Shown: piece by piece, positions 28,490 to 36,719 of the stretch
How positions within the stretch are numbered: the stretch's first letter is position 1
Layout of the letters: every line of letters starts with the position of its first letter
Assembly: GCF_014831675.1 (NCBI RefSeq)
Contig: NZ_VJXY01000003.1
Coordinates: 62,001 to 126,000, forward strand
Source of the DNA: Komarekiella delphini-convector SJRDD-AB1
Lineage (GTDB): Bacteria > Cyanobacteriota > Cyanobacteriia > Cyanobacteriales > Nostocaceae
Direction: 5' to 3'
DNA length: 64,000 bases
Made by a program: the position numbers and the translations under genes
Notes under the pieces: model-generated
Database searches by the model: none
What the model was told of the DNA's origin: nothing
What the model saw: the letters and a program-made list of their open reading frames with translations, nothing else

Positions 28490-29500
28490 TTACCTAACAA
28501 ACTGGGGCATAATTTCAGCAGCAGTGAATATTCCATAGATACCGCGCTGGTGCAATTGTCTACCAGCTTTAAGATAACCAAAGGCAGGGCCGCAGACATT
28601 GGCTGCCATACTGGTTTCATCTCCGAGAGTAAAGGTATGAGTAGAAATCTTACCTTCAAAGGTGCGTCCTGTTACCTTAACATTAGTGCTGAGTGGTTTT
28701 TTGGGATTGCGAGTATCGACTACACCACCAACAGTAACGCGATCGCGATCGCAAATTCCCGCTACTTCTAGCATCACATCATCGGCGTGTTCCATATTTT
28801 CTAAAGTTAATACGCCATTAGTCTTATCTAGTAGTGCTTCTACCTCTGTATCAGTCATTGCTCTGGCAGTTTCTACTGTATAACCAGGCATGTGTCCAAT
28901 GTCCTCGCGAACTGTGGCGCGGTAGGCTTCCCAGTTGGCAATTCCCACGCCAAAAGTAATTTCTACTTGATGAATTTCCGCGTAGCTTTGCGCGGCTATT
29001 ACTGCTGCTGCTGTTAACAATCCAGGTGTAGCCCCACATCCTGTCATGTAAGTAATTCCGGCTGCTTGCAGTTCCTCTTTCATTGCTAGTAGTTGTTCTA
29101 CAGCACTAGTGCGCTTAATCGCATCTACTAGTACACCACGCCAACCGGATTCGATAAACTGTTTAGCTACAGTCGGTATAAAGTCATTAGGTAGGTTGGG
29201 TAAAGCCAGAAAATATCCATCTACAGCTTGTGTACTTTCGATTAAATCCTGAATACTGTGATTTGTTAAATTACCAACTGGCTCTAAATAACCCACTGAA
29301 CCTTGAGACTGGTAAGTTGCAATGCATTCTTTAGTATTTAAACCTTCAGCGGCGTAAGCATAGCCTTTTTGATCTGCCGCTGCGACTAAAATCATTTCTC
29401 GTTTGCCAGCAAGTAGTTTGGCGGCTGCTTGTCCTAGTCCGCCGAAACCTAATACTCCTATGCGGATTGTTTTGTTCGCTTGTTCTGTATTCATGGTCAA
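28490..29500 (-). CDS. Saccharopine dehydrogenase-like NAD(P)-binding oxidoreductase
   Basis: A 336-residue protein with an N-terminal Rossmann fold: [20 protein letters not shown] gives the GxGxxG dinucleotide motif (as GFGGLG). The catalytic part contains [20 protein letters not shown], typical of the cyanobacterial saccharopine dehydrogenase-like group. The substrate is unknown; homologs are annotated only by similarity. Two ATGs lie close together at the start and I use the upstream one. It is cytoplasmic and monocistronic, on the opposite strand to its neighbours. Confidence 0.8.
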   Translation of the reverse strand: MTMNTEQANKTIRIGVLGFGGLGQAAAKLLAGKREMILVAAADQKGYAYAAEGLNTKECIATYQSQGSVGYLEPVGNLTNHSIQDLIESTQAVDGYFLALPNLPNDFIPTVAKQFIESGWRGVLVDAIKRTSAVEQLLAMKEELQAAGITYMTGCGATPGLLTAAAVIAAQSYAEIHQVEITFGVGIANWEAYRATVREDIGHMPGYTVETARAMTDTEVEALLDKTNGVLTLENMEHADDVMLEVAGICDRDRVTVGGVVDTRNPKKPLSTNVKVTGRTFEGKISTHTFTLGDETSMAANVCGPAFGYLKAGRQLHQRGIYGIFTAAEIMPQFVR

Positions 29501-29756
29501 TTTGTTGAGTTTATTTAACAGCTTTCAGCATTCACCATCTCAGTTTTTGGCTTGTGGCTGATGGCTAAAAGCTATAGAGGCTAATTATGCTTTATTATCC
29601 TTGGTTCTTCGGCTGACCGATGCGTTTTTTACTGAAAAGTATTCGTTGGTGATTTGGGATTTAGCGATATCATATCAGTGCTAATACTGTTAAAAACTAG
29701 TATCAAATTTGTCACAATAGTATTGGATCGCACACCAGATTAAGAAAAATTGATTT

Positions 29757-30338
29757 ATGAGTTTTGAAGATATTGCCAATAAAGTTGTTGAAAAAGGTGT
29801 AGAAACTGCTGTAGAAAAAACTTTAGGTATTAAAGACCTAAAGACTGTACGAAAGGTTGCAGAGACTAGTGCGGCGGCGAGCGCTGCTGTAAGTGCTGCT
29901 ACAGGGTTATCTGTTGCAGCAACTTCAGGAGCAGGAATTACTTCGGGTCTAGCGGCAGCAGGTGGTGTGGTTGGTGGTGGCATGGCGGCTGCTCCTGCGG
30001 TATTGGCAGCAGGGCCAGCTTATGCTGGGGCAAAAATAATGAATGAAACTTTGTTCAAAGACCAACCGAATTTATCTGAGGAAGAACGTGAAGCTCGTGC
30101 AGCTGCAAGAACAGCTACAAACATTGGGGCTGCTGCTGGTGTGGCTGGTGCTGGTGCTGTAACAGTAGCGGCTGGTGCTTCTGGTGCTGCAATTATGAGT
30201 ACCCTTGCAGGTATCGGTAGTGTTGTTGGGGGAGGTGCAATCGCTGGTACTGCTATAGTTGCTGCTGCACCCGTTGTTGCTGCGGGAGCTATTGGATACG
30301 GGATATACAAATTTTTCGGTGGCGGTAAGGCAAAATAG
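29757..30338 (+). CDS. Ala/Gly-rich hydrophobic protein, function unknown
   Basis: A 193-residue protein. The first 35 residues are charged and helical (FEDIANKVVEKGVETAVEKT). After that about 75 residues are almost only Ala, Gly, Val, Ser and Thr with GxxxG spacing. A charged linker (DQPNLSEEEREARAAARTAT) leads to a second Ala/Gly block ending IGYGIYKFFGGGKAK. The two blocks are long enough for pairs of membrane helices, resembling glycine-zipper proteins that oligomerise or form pores. There is no signal peptide. I cannot assign a family or function. It precedes a toxin-antitoxin region. Confidence 0.65.
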   Translation: MSFEDIANKVVEKGVETAVEKTLGIKDLKTVRKVAETSAAASAAVSAATGLSVAATSGAGITSGLAAAGGVVGGGMAAAPAVLAAGPAYAGAKIMNETLFKDQPNLSEEEREARAAARTATNIGAAAGVAGAGAVTVAAGASGAAIMSTLAGIGSVVGGGAIAGTAIVAAAPVVAAGAIGYGIYKFFGGGKAK

Positions 30339-30536
30339 CGTTAACTAAGTTGAAAAAGTTGAATAAAATTCAGTAAATACCCTCTTGCCATAATTTATTG
30401 TATAATATATAGCAATAAAATAAAATTGAAGTGCCTGTGTATTTTAAACGCAAATAGCCTTTTGGCTATCAAACTTAATTTGTACAGGCATTTTCCATGT
30501 TCATATTACCCAAAATATTATAGTCTAAAAATAATT

Positions 30537-30659
30537 ATGTCTAATTTAACTAATCTAATCCCAAATGCAGAAAATGCAGTCGTTGACATTTGTAAGCTTT
30601 GTAACTACTGCCTCAATCCATAGCATGATCAAGGAAAACATAATTTAAATTCCAAGTGT
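30537..30659 (+). pseudogene. N-terminal remnant of a DUF6883-family gene with in-frame stop
   Basis: ATG at 30537 opens NLTNLIPNAENAVVDICKLC, then NYCLNP, then TAG (30621-30623), then HDQGKH in the same frame before similarity ends. DUF6883 proteins read NPEHxxGKHK at this point, so the TAG replaces a glutamate codon, and the remaining three quarters of the gene is missing. DUF6883 genes are often found in accessory or toxin-like modules. The adjacent intact mazEF pair supports an accessory setting. It is clearly non-functional as a full protein. Confidence 0.55.
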
Positions 30660-30675
30660 AATTGATTCGCTGCAT

Positions 30676-30705
30676 TTGATATATTGCTAAAGCTGTGTCT
30701 ACAAT
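30676..30705 (+). promoter_or_regulatory. Putative sigma-70 promoter of mazEF
   Basis: TTGATA (30676-30681) and TACAAT (30700-30705) are 18 bases apart, about 35 bases before the mazE ATG. Each is close to consensus. This is a pattern match only. Confidence 0.4.
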
Positions 30706-30738
30706 GTAATTACTGTTCTTATCATAAGTGACCTAAAT

Positions 30739-30999
30739 ATGGGCACAGCTATTAGAACTAAAATTGTGAAAATCGGTAATTCTCAAGGTGTTCGTATTCC
30801 CAAGCCCCTGTTAGAGCAAAGTGGTATTCACACAGAAGTTGAAATTGAGGTTTATAGTGATCACCTAATTGTTCGCCCAGCACCACGATTACGAGTTGGA
30901 TGGGACGAAGCTTTTGCAGCAATGGCAGAGCAACATGATGATGTTCTGCTAGATGACGTAAGCGCAACAGACTGGGATCAGGTTGAATGGGAATGGTAG
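30739..30999 (+). CDS. MazE-type antitoxin (AbrB/SpoVT fold)
   Basis: An 86-residue antitoxin. The N-terminal swapped-hairpin DNA-binding domain reads TKIVKIGNSQGVRIPKPLLE, the classic MazE/AbrB pattern. The C-terminal acidic tail (DDVLLDDVSATDWDQVEWEW) is the part that wraps and blocks the toxin. It represses its own promoter in known systems. It overlaps the toxin start by 13 bases, ensuring coupled translation. The protein is intact, unlike other toxin-antitoxin pairs in this window. Confidence 0.92.
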   Translation: MGTAIRTKIVKIGNSQGVRIPKPLLEQSGIHTEVEIEVYSDHLIVRPAPRLRVGWDEAFAAMAEQHDDVLLDDVSATDWDQVEWEW

Positions 31000-31316
31000 T
31001 TAAGCGTTTTGATGTTTTCTTAGTCAATCTCGATCCCACGATTGGTAGTGAAATTCAGAAGACACGTCCCTGTGTAGTGATTTCGCCAGACGAGATGAAC
31101 CGCCATATTGCTACCGTGATTGTTGCTCCAATGACTACAAAGGGGCAAGTATATCCCACACGCATACCTTGTCAGTTTCAAGGTAAAGATGGGCAGATTG
31201 TTCTTGATCAAATTCGTACAGTAGATAGAGCTAGATTGGTCAAACAGCTTGGTCAAATTAGTGACCATGAACAAAGAGCTGTTCTCGATACCTTGGCTGA
31301 GATGTTTGCAGAGTGA
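30987..31316 (+). CDS. MazF/PemK-type mRNA interferase toxin
   Basis: A 109-residue endoribonuclease toxin. Family features: FDVFLVNLDPTIGSEIQKTR then PCVVISPDEMN (the conserved GSEIQKTRP loop and RPxVV strand), VIVAPMTT, and GQIVLDQIRTVDRARLV. It cuts mRNA at short specific sequences that cannot be predicted here. ATG 30987 is used; a second ATG lies two codons later. It is coupled to the antitoxin by overlap. No stops or frameshifts are present, so the pair looks functional. Confidence 0.93.
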   Translation: MGMVVKRFDVFLVNLDPTIGSEIQKTRPCVVISPDEMNRHIATVIVAPMTTKGQVYPTRIPCQFQGKDGQIVLDQIRTVDRARLVKQLGQISDHEQRAVLDTLAEMFAE

Positions 31317-32128
31317 GCTATTTAAAATTTCAGTGCAGCTGTAATATCTGGAGGTGATACAAAAGACTCAAAATGTAACAGTATTTTGAGTCAGTATTTC
31401 CTGATTCAGTATTGAAAATGGTTACAGGATAAGCGTTAATGCAAAAAGCGATGCCTACGGCTGGCTACGCCTACGCATCATACACATAAACTCTAAAGCG
31501 ATCGCCTTGCTGTGGGGTTGATACCAAAAAATCTAGAACATACTTAGGTTAAAAACTCTCACCATATATTGTGGCGATCGCAGTCTAAAAATCTGTTGAA
31601 GATGCAAGGTAAAGCGACTTTATAAAAAACCTAATGCGATGCCTGGGTGGGATTACACTTACGCATGTAGATGTAAATCCTAATGCGATCGCATACCCCA
31701 AAATCTTACTTTTGGGTTACACTGCACTCTATCTCACACTACTTATTTACCTTCTAAATAATCATTGGGTGAATAGGGTCAACTTAATGATCATGATAAA
31801 GCTTTTCACTAAAATTTATATTTTTGTAAATTAACTTGCTGGCTATACTATTGCTAATGCTTGTTTTTAGGACTTTTGTTACTTCTCCTAGAGGATTAAT
31901 TATGAACTTGACTAATTGATTAGGTTAAGAGAAACTAACTAGTAACTGACGTATACGCTCATAAAATTAATAATTTTTGTAAACATTCTGAGATATATAT
32001 TTTGAGAGATGGAACATTAGTTAACAAATGGCAAGTTTGTATCTAAGTAGAAAAGTTCCGACGGCTATAATTTTAGCTTTTTGCTAAAGCAGTACAGTTC
32101 AAGCGTACTATAGTGGTTTGCCAAGAGC
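31317..32128. other. Long intergenic region with dispersed repeats
   Basis: About 810 bases without a supported gene. It contains a 10-base-pair hairpin at 31365-31392 (GACTCAAAAT / ATTTTGAGTC) that may end the mazEF transcript, several GCGATCGC sites (near 31498, 31574, 31685) and a Nostoc repeat near 31450-31480. A 66-codon frame at 31634 is not convincing. Confidence 0.5.
31365..31392 (+). terminator. Hairpin after mazF
   Basis: A perfect 10-base-pair stem with an 8-base loop, 49 bases after the mazF stop. It lacks a long T tract, so termination is likely weak. Confidence 0.4.
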
Positions 32129-32338
32129 ATGGAGACATTAGAGTTCATAATTTATCCAGATGGTCGGGTACAAGAGAAAGTTACTGGCATTGTGGGTGCT
32201 TCTTGTGCTGAGGTTACAGCAGCAATAGAGGCACAGTTGGGGCAAGTACTTAGTCATGAGCCAACCTCGGAATATTTCGCCGCTAAGGTGCAGCAATCTA
32301 GCCTAGCGAATACGCAAACCACCTACAGCGATTGGTAA
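32129..32338 (+). CDS. DUF2997 family protein
   Basis: A 69-residue small protein of the DUF2997 family: METLEFIIYPDGRVQEKVTG, then a helix ending in a Gln/Leu-rich turn. The function is unknown. It is the first gene of an operon with Ycf35 (40 bases later) and a ferredoxin. DUF2997 with Ycf35 and ferredoxin is a recurring neighbourhood in cyanobacteria as far as I recall, which hints at a shared redox or iron-sulfur function. The C-terminal 20 residues are polar and probably flexible. Confidence 0.85.
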   Translation: METLEFIIYPDGRVQEKVTGIVGASCAEVTAAIEAQLGQVLSHEPTSEYFAAKVQQSSLANTQTTYSDW

Positions 32339-32377
32339 GTTTTCACAGTAGTTTAATGTTATTAATTCACAACCACC

Positions 32378-32764
32378 ATGTCACACTTTAGCCAAATTAA
32401 GACTCAAATCCGTAACCTTGATTCTTTGAAAGATGCTCTGACTGAATTGGGCATAGACTGGAAACCAGGCCCACGTGAGGTACGCGGCTATCGCGGTCAA
32501 ACCCATCCTGCCGAAGTTACTATTGAGCAGGAAAATGGCTATGACATCGGTTTTAGATGGAATGGCAAAGAGTATGAATTGGTGGCTGACTTGCAATACT
32601 GGCAACAAGATTTATCTGTAGACGGTTTCTTACGCCAGGTAAGCCAGCGCTATGCTTACCAAACAGTAGTGAAAGAAACTACTCGTGTGGGTTTTCAGGT
32701 CGCTGAACAACAAAAAAATGAAGATGGTTCGATTCGTCTGGTAGTACAGCGCTGGAGTGCGTAA
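32378..32764 (+). CDS. ycf35: Ycf35 / DUF1257 protein
   Basis: A 128-residue protein of the Ycf35 family, conserved in cyanobacteria and red-algal plastids but without a known function. The diagnostic start is SHFSQIKTQIRNLDSLKDAL, followed by GYRGQTHPAEVTI and DIGFRWNGKEYELVADLQYW. It has no cysteines and no membrane segment. The stop codon overlaps the ferredoxin start (TAATG), so the two proteins are made together, pointing to a shared pathway. Confidence 0.9.
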   Translation: MSHFSQIKTQIRNLDSLKDALTELGIDWKPGPREVRGYRGQTHPAEVTIEQENGYDIGFRWNGKEYELVADLQYWQQDLSVDGFLRQVSQRYAYQTVVKETTRVGFQVAEQQKNEDGSIRLVVQRWSA

Positions 32765-33225
32765 TGGCTGATTTTCTACCGTCGCCGGAAGAACAAGAAG
32801 ACAACCGTTCCGGTTTTGAACCAGAATTAGGCGGTTTTTTACGAAATTCGCCAGAACGTTCGGGTTTTGAACCGGAATTGGGGGGTATGTTGCGACAAAA
32901 GGGTGTTTATGTTGACGAAATCACCTGTATTGGTTGCAAGCACTGCGCTCATGTTGCACGTAACACCTTTTACATTGAACCAGATTATGGGCGATCGCGC
33001 GTGATTCGCCAAGATGGGGACGCAGAGGAAGTCATCCAAGAAGCAATTGACACTTGTCCGGTTGATTGCATTCACTGGGTTGATTACACTGCTCTGAAAA
33101 AGTTAGAGGAAGAACGCAAATTTCAGGTAATTCCTGTTGTGGGTTATCCAGTGGAACATGCGGTTGCTGCTAGCGAAAGGCGACGTAAGAAGCAAAAGAT
33201 AAAGAGCAAAAAGTCTCGTTATTAA
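32764..33225 (+). CDS. Ferredoxin-like iron-sulfur protein with N-terminal repeats
   Basis: A 153-residue ferredoxin of the divergent single-[4Fe-4S] type. Cluster cysteines are in ITCIGCKHCAHVA (C-x2-C-x2-C) and the distal DTCPVDCIHWV. The N-terminus has two near-identical 14-residue units, RSGFEPELGGFLRN and RSGFEPELGGMLRQ, that are not part of the ferredoxin fold and could be a docking tag. The C-terminus is Lys/Arg-rich (RRRKKQKIKSKKSRY), suggesting binding to an acidic partner. It is translationally coupled to Ycf35 and followed by a strong terminator. Confidence 0.88.
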   Translation: MADFLPSPEEQEDNRSGFEPELGGFLRNSPERSGFEPELGGMLRQKGVYVDEITCIGCKHCAHVARNTFYIEPDYGRSRVIRQDGDAEEVIQEAIDTCPVDCIHWVDYTALKKLEEERKFQVIPVVGYPVEHAVAASERRRKKQKIKSKKSRY

Positions 33226-33249
33226 GATAAAAATATTAAATCAACATTA

Positions 33250-33282
33250 AAAAGGACTGAGTTTATCAGTCCTTTTGTTTTT
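33250..33282 (+). terminator. Terminator of the DUF2997-ycf35-ferredoxin operon
   Basis: AAAAGGACTGA (33250-33260) pairs perfectly with TCAGTCCTTTT (33266-33276) around a 5-base loop and is followed by GTTTTTG, 25 bases after the ferredoxin stop. Confidence 0.85.
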
Positions 33283-33398
33283 GTCATGTAGTGAATTTAT
33301 CTCTATTGTTGTCAGAACAAGCCAAACCAACTATTTAAAATCCCAAATTCAAAATACTTTAACCCAATTTTAGCGAATATCTTAGATACTTACTGCCT

Positions 33399-33683
33399 TT
33401 ATTTTAGATTGAGAGGATCGTGTTGTGAAAGTAATTTTTCTACTTTGGCTTCGTCGAGCCTAGCGGTTAATCTTCTAGTTTCGTGCAAGTCTCTGGTAGT
33501 TTTTGCCAAAGTAAAAGTTGAGCCGATGGAGAAAGCCAAACCCATACCCATAAAGCCTTTCACCCAGCTATCCACAGGCAAATTTACAATACCAAAGGTG
33601 GTCATAGAAATAGAAATTACAAAAGCTGCCCAAGTTTGAATAACCCAAGCTGCACTGTCTTTTTGAGGGCCAATTGTTTGCAT
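33399..33683 (-). CDS. YiaA/YiaB-type two-helix membrane protein
   Basis: A 94-residue membrane protein with two hydrophobic helices (about 12-33, WVIQTWAAFVISISMTTFGI, and 42-60, GFMGMGLAFSIGSTFTLAK). The aromatic first helix and the closing KTTRDLHE match the YiaAB domain. The C-terminal 30 residues are charged and cytoplasmic. The family's role is unknown. It is monocistronic, convergent with the ferredoxin operon. Confidence 0.78.
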   Translation of the reverse strand: MQTIGPQKDSAAWVIQTWAAFVISISMTTFGIVNLPVDSWVKGFMGMGLAFSIGSTFTLAKTTRDLHETRRLTARLDEAKVEKLLSQHDPLNLK

Positions 33684-33811
33684 ATTTTCTACCTTTCATC
33701 TGAGCGATTTAACTGTGATTGTATTGATTAGTACACTTGACAGCCACAATAGTATTACCAGTTTGGTAACTGGACTCAAAAAGGCTAGCTCTAGACCATT
33801 TAAATCAAATA

Positions 33812-33840
33812 AAAACTGGTACATAGTTTGTACCAGTTTT
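33812..33840 (-). terminator. Terminator of the DUF4335 gene
   Basis: A perfect 12-base-pair stem (AAAACTGGTACA / TGTACCAGTTTT) with a 5-base loop. On the minus strand it ends in a T-rich run. It lies 28 bases after the DUF4335 stop. Confidence 0.8.
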
Positions 33841-33867
33841 ACAATTGGCATTAAGCAGCTTGATTAA

Positions 33868-35472
33868 TTATTCAGACTCAGGAAATGTTTGTACTTTACC
33901 ATCAGGGCTAAGAACAACTCGAATTCTGAGATTTTGCCCAGTTTTATTGGCGGAGACAAAAGGTTTTCCAATGTCAGGCATCCCAGCGCTGTCAACGAAT
34001 TCTCTTGCTGCCTTATTCAGGGGAAAAATTCGTTCAATTTTGCCGTCAACACTTAGTAATAAACTATACTCTAATGTTTGTCCCAATCTTGCAGGTGGCT
34101 GCCAACGCTTACTTATATATTCTCTAGCTTCTGCTATCTGAGGAGTGTCAAATAATGTGCCAGTTGCCACATTTGGAGGCGTAGGGACTTTGCGTCCATC
34201 TCCTAATCCATCGATAAATGGATTATTCTCAGTTGTCCTAGGGGAGGTAGTTGAAGAGGGTTTGTTTTCGGGAGAAACTCTTGCTAAGGAATCTTCGGTT
34301 TGGGCACTGGATGGCAAATTCTGCTTCTCAGGTAAAGCAATTCCAGCTTGAGGAATTGAGCCTGCTGGGTTCTGTCCAAGTTTTGGTTGAATGGCAGTTT
34401 CCTGTCCTGGAATTTTGGTCAGTGCTGTGCTTCTGGGATTGGTAGGAAGAGTTGGAGTCTTCGTCTGAGGTAGAGTCAGTGGATCTTTTGGGGATAGTAA
34501 GGGCGTTGAAGAGAAATTGGAATTGGGGGATGTTTTAGGAGTCGTAGGCAAACTGGAATTAGGGGATATTTGAGACTGAGTAGAGAAGTTAGAATTAGGG
34601 GCTATTAAGGGTTTTGGGGGCAAACTGGAAGTGGGTAGCGCAGGAGTAGAGCCTAGAGGTGGCAATGATGATTGAAAATTATCTTGAGGGATGAGTCCAG
34701 ATTGAGGAGTGGGAAAGTTTAGCGAAGGTGAGCTTTCTAAGGCGGCAATATCTGTCTCTGTTGGATCTATAGTTTTGGCAGTCTGCTGTTGCTTTTGCCT
34801 GATGTTGTTAGCATATTGCCAGGTAACTGGTGTTAAACCCAAAGCTAAGACCAAAACTGCGGCAACAGGTGCCCAAGTAGGAAAACTCAAACTTGAACTT
34901 GAACTCGAACTGCTGCTGAGAGTTGGCAATACCATAACATCAGCGGAATATTCATCTAAGGCACTTGCCAAATCAAAAAGTTGCAGCAAACTCAGTTGAA
35001 TAACACGACCAGATGCTTGGTTAGCGAGAGAACCAAGAAATAGGTTATGAGTTAAATAGCTATTCGGTTCTAAGCGGATCTGTACTCCTGGTATTTGGGA
35101 GGTCAGGGACTTTAATGTCTTAGCAGACAGCGAAGTGGGATGTAAATTTTTTGATTCTTCTGGCTCATCAAGTACTTTGTTTGACTCTTGCGACCCTGAG
35201 AATGTGACCCAAAAGCTTTCTGGAGACTGTTGAAGGAATTCCTGGACATAACTTGTGACTGCATCACACAAAGCTTCGAGTTGGTCGCGATCGCCCCGAA
35301 TTGGCACTCTGCGATCTTCTGGTAATCGCGGATCGTCAAAACGTAACTCAAAGCTTAACTGTTTAAGGACAGTTTTTCCCATCCAGCGGGACAAAGGCGA
35401 GCTTTGCGCTAAGACTTCTAGCGTGCAAGTGGGGGGCGTATAACGACGAATAACAGAATTTGATAGAGGCAT
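33868..35472 (-). CDS. DUF4335 domain protein
   Basis: A 534-residue protein of a cyanobacterial family of unknown function. The N-terminal 200 residues form the conserved part, opening PLSNSVIRRYTPPTCTLEVL with FELRFDDPRLPEDRR further on. A serine run (about residues 189-197) precedes one hydrophobic helix (WAPVAAVLVLALGLTPVTW), then a 190-residue Pro/Ser/Thr linker. The C-terminal 110 residues include YISKRWQPPARLGQTLEYSL, resembling a TonB-like fold. I use ATG 35472; the frame extends to 35535 but homologs begin with PLSN. It is adjacent to DUF3038, its usual partner, so both probably act together at the membrane. Confidence 0.85.
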   Translation of the reverse strand: MPLSNSVIRRYTPPTCTLEVLAQSSPLSRWMGKTVLKQLSFELRFDDPRLPEDRRVPIRGDRDQLEALCDAVTSYVQEFLQQSPESFWVTFSGSQESNKVLDEPEESKNLHPTSLSAKTLKSLTSQIPGVQIRLEPNSYLTHNLFLGSLANQASGRVIQLSLLQLFDLASALDEYSADVMVLPTLSSSSSSSSSLSFPTWAPVAAVLVLALGLTPVTWQYANNIRQKQQQTAKTIDPTETDIAALESSPSLNFPTPQSGLIPQDNFQSSLPPLGSTPALPTSSLPPKPLIAPNSNFSTQSQISPNSSLPTTPKTSPNSNFSSTPLLSPKDPLTLPQTKTPTLPTNPRSTALTKIPGQETAIQPKLGQNPAGSIPQAGIALPEKQNLPSSAQTEDSLARVSPENKPSSTTSPRTTENNPFIDGLGDGRKVPTPPNVATGTLFDTPQIAEAREYISKRWQPPARLGQTLEYSLLLSVDGKIERIFPLNKAAREFVDSAGMPDIGKPFVSANKTGQNLRIRVVLSPDGKVQTFPESE

Positions 35473-35764
35473 GGCAGGAACTACAAGGTCTATTATTATT
35501 TGGGATTTTGCGTTCGCGTAGCGTGTCAAAGACAAAAAGTTGCTATATCGTTAATTATTTTTGCCTACGCGCCCAAGACAATTGAGCGTCGGAGGATTTA
35601 TTCCGTAGCAAACTTTTCAAGATAGATTTTGCGGAAAGTTAAGCCAGTTACTTGCTTAAAGGATTATGAATTAAGGTTTTCGACATAATCACATGTCCGA
35701 ACTGACTTTGGTTTCCTGACCTAGCAAACTTTCTAAAATGGATTTTGGATGAGAAATCTCAAAT

Positions 35765-36370
35765 CTAAAATTTTGTGGAACGGTCTATAAGTGCTAGCCA
35801 GAGACGGCGGTGTCCACCTGGGGCACTATAAAAAAGTAAATCTACAAGCAGTTTAAGTGCCAGATTGGTAAGTAAATCCGTCGAGATTTGGTCATCCTCT
35901 TCCATCCGCTCTTGGTAGGTGTTGCAGAAAGCATCTATGTAATCTCCAAGTAGAGCAGCCTGATGAGGTTCCCGTTTGGTTTCCGCCATTTGTTCTAATA
36001 GACCGACAGCACGCCGAATTAATTCTTGGTGCTCCTTGGCTAGGTAGCAGGTGATTAGAACAAGCGATCGCGCTTCTTCTATATCTAGTTTTTTTCGCCC
36101 TCCTTGACCTTTGCGTAAGGGGTTGGACTGGCGTAGTCGCCACAAAGCTACGCGATCGGGCACTCTTGACTCTAAATTCAGATTAGTTGCCGCTGAAAGC
36201 ATTGCTTCGGAACCAATGCCGGTTAAAGTTTCTAGCGCCAACAGCACCAAATCTAACTGGGTTTTGATATTGTCCCATTGAACTGCATCTGGCGCTGGAA
36301 GCTTGATTAAATCCTCCCACGGGGAATTTTGAGTAGCTGAGTTGGCGGCCGTGTGCATAACTTTTAGCAT
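35765..36370 (-). CDS. DUF3038 domain protein
   Basis: A 201-residue soluble, mostly helical protein of the cyanobacterial DUF3038 family. Recognisable blocks are SRVPDRVALWRLRQSNPLRK, KLDIEEARSLVLITCYLAKE and the C-terminal YSAPGGHRRLWLALIDRS. The function is unknown. It lies 292 bases upstream of DUF4335 on the same strand, the common pairing. The start may instead be the internal ATG at 36358. Confidence 0.85.
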   Translation of the reverse strand: MLKVMHTAANSATQNSPWEDLIKLPAPDAVQWDNIKTQLDLVLLALETLTGIGSEAMLSAATNLNLESRVPDRVALWRLRQSNPLRKGQGGRKKLDIEEARSLVLITCYLAKEHQELIRRAVGLLEQMAETKREPHQAALLGDYIDAFCNTYQERMEEDDQISTDLLTNLALKLLVDLLFYSAPGGHRRLWLALIDRSTKF

Positions 36371-36719
36371 AGGTGATCAGGCTGATAGGGACTGTTGCTG
36401 TTACCCATTTTGAAACCAGACTCTCATGCATCAAAGTTGGTTTCCTATAGCTATGAGCTAGAAGCTTCGATTAGCTTTTATCTGTAGTAAACAGCAGTTA
36501 TCTTTGTCTTACTCTAAATGAAAATTTCTTTTCATCAAAGTAGAAAATTTTCAGCCCAAGTTAATATTTATCTAACTTTAACTACTAGCTAAGTACAACA
36601 GTATAAATAAACAAAGTTAAAATTGCTAGCTAATAATTGCTAATCTCTAATCACCATCAGGTAATTAGTAATTAGCAATTAACAAACAATAACTCTTACC
36701 AGTTACATTTATTGCCGCG
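36371..36719. other. Intergenic region
   Basis: About 350 AT-rich bases between mutS2 and DUF3038. It holds heptamer-like short repeats (around 36640-36690, variations on TAATTAGTAATTAGCAATTA) and no reading frame. Confidence 0.5.

Larger units (their letters stand above)
30339..30738. other. Spacer holding a broken DUF6883 fragment and the mazEF promoter
   Basis: About 400 AT-rich bases. The first half has no frame I can support. The fragment at 30537-30659 and the promoter at 30676-30705 are listed separately. Confidence 0.5.

Noticed and set aside
31634-31834. 66-codon frame after mazEF
   Set aside because: Lies in repeat-containing spacer DNA, no start signal and no family resemblance.
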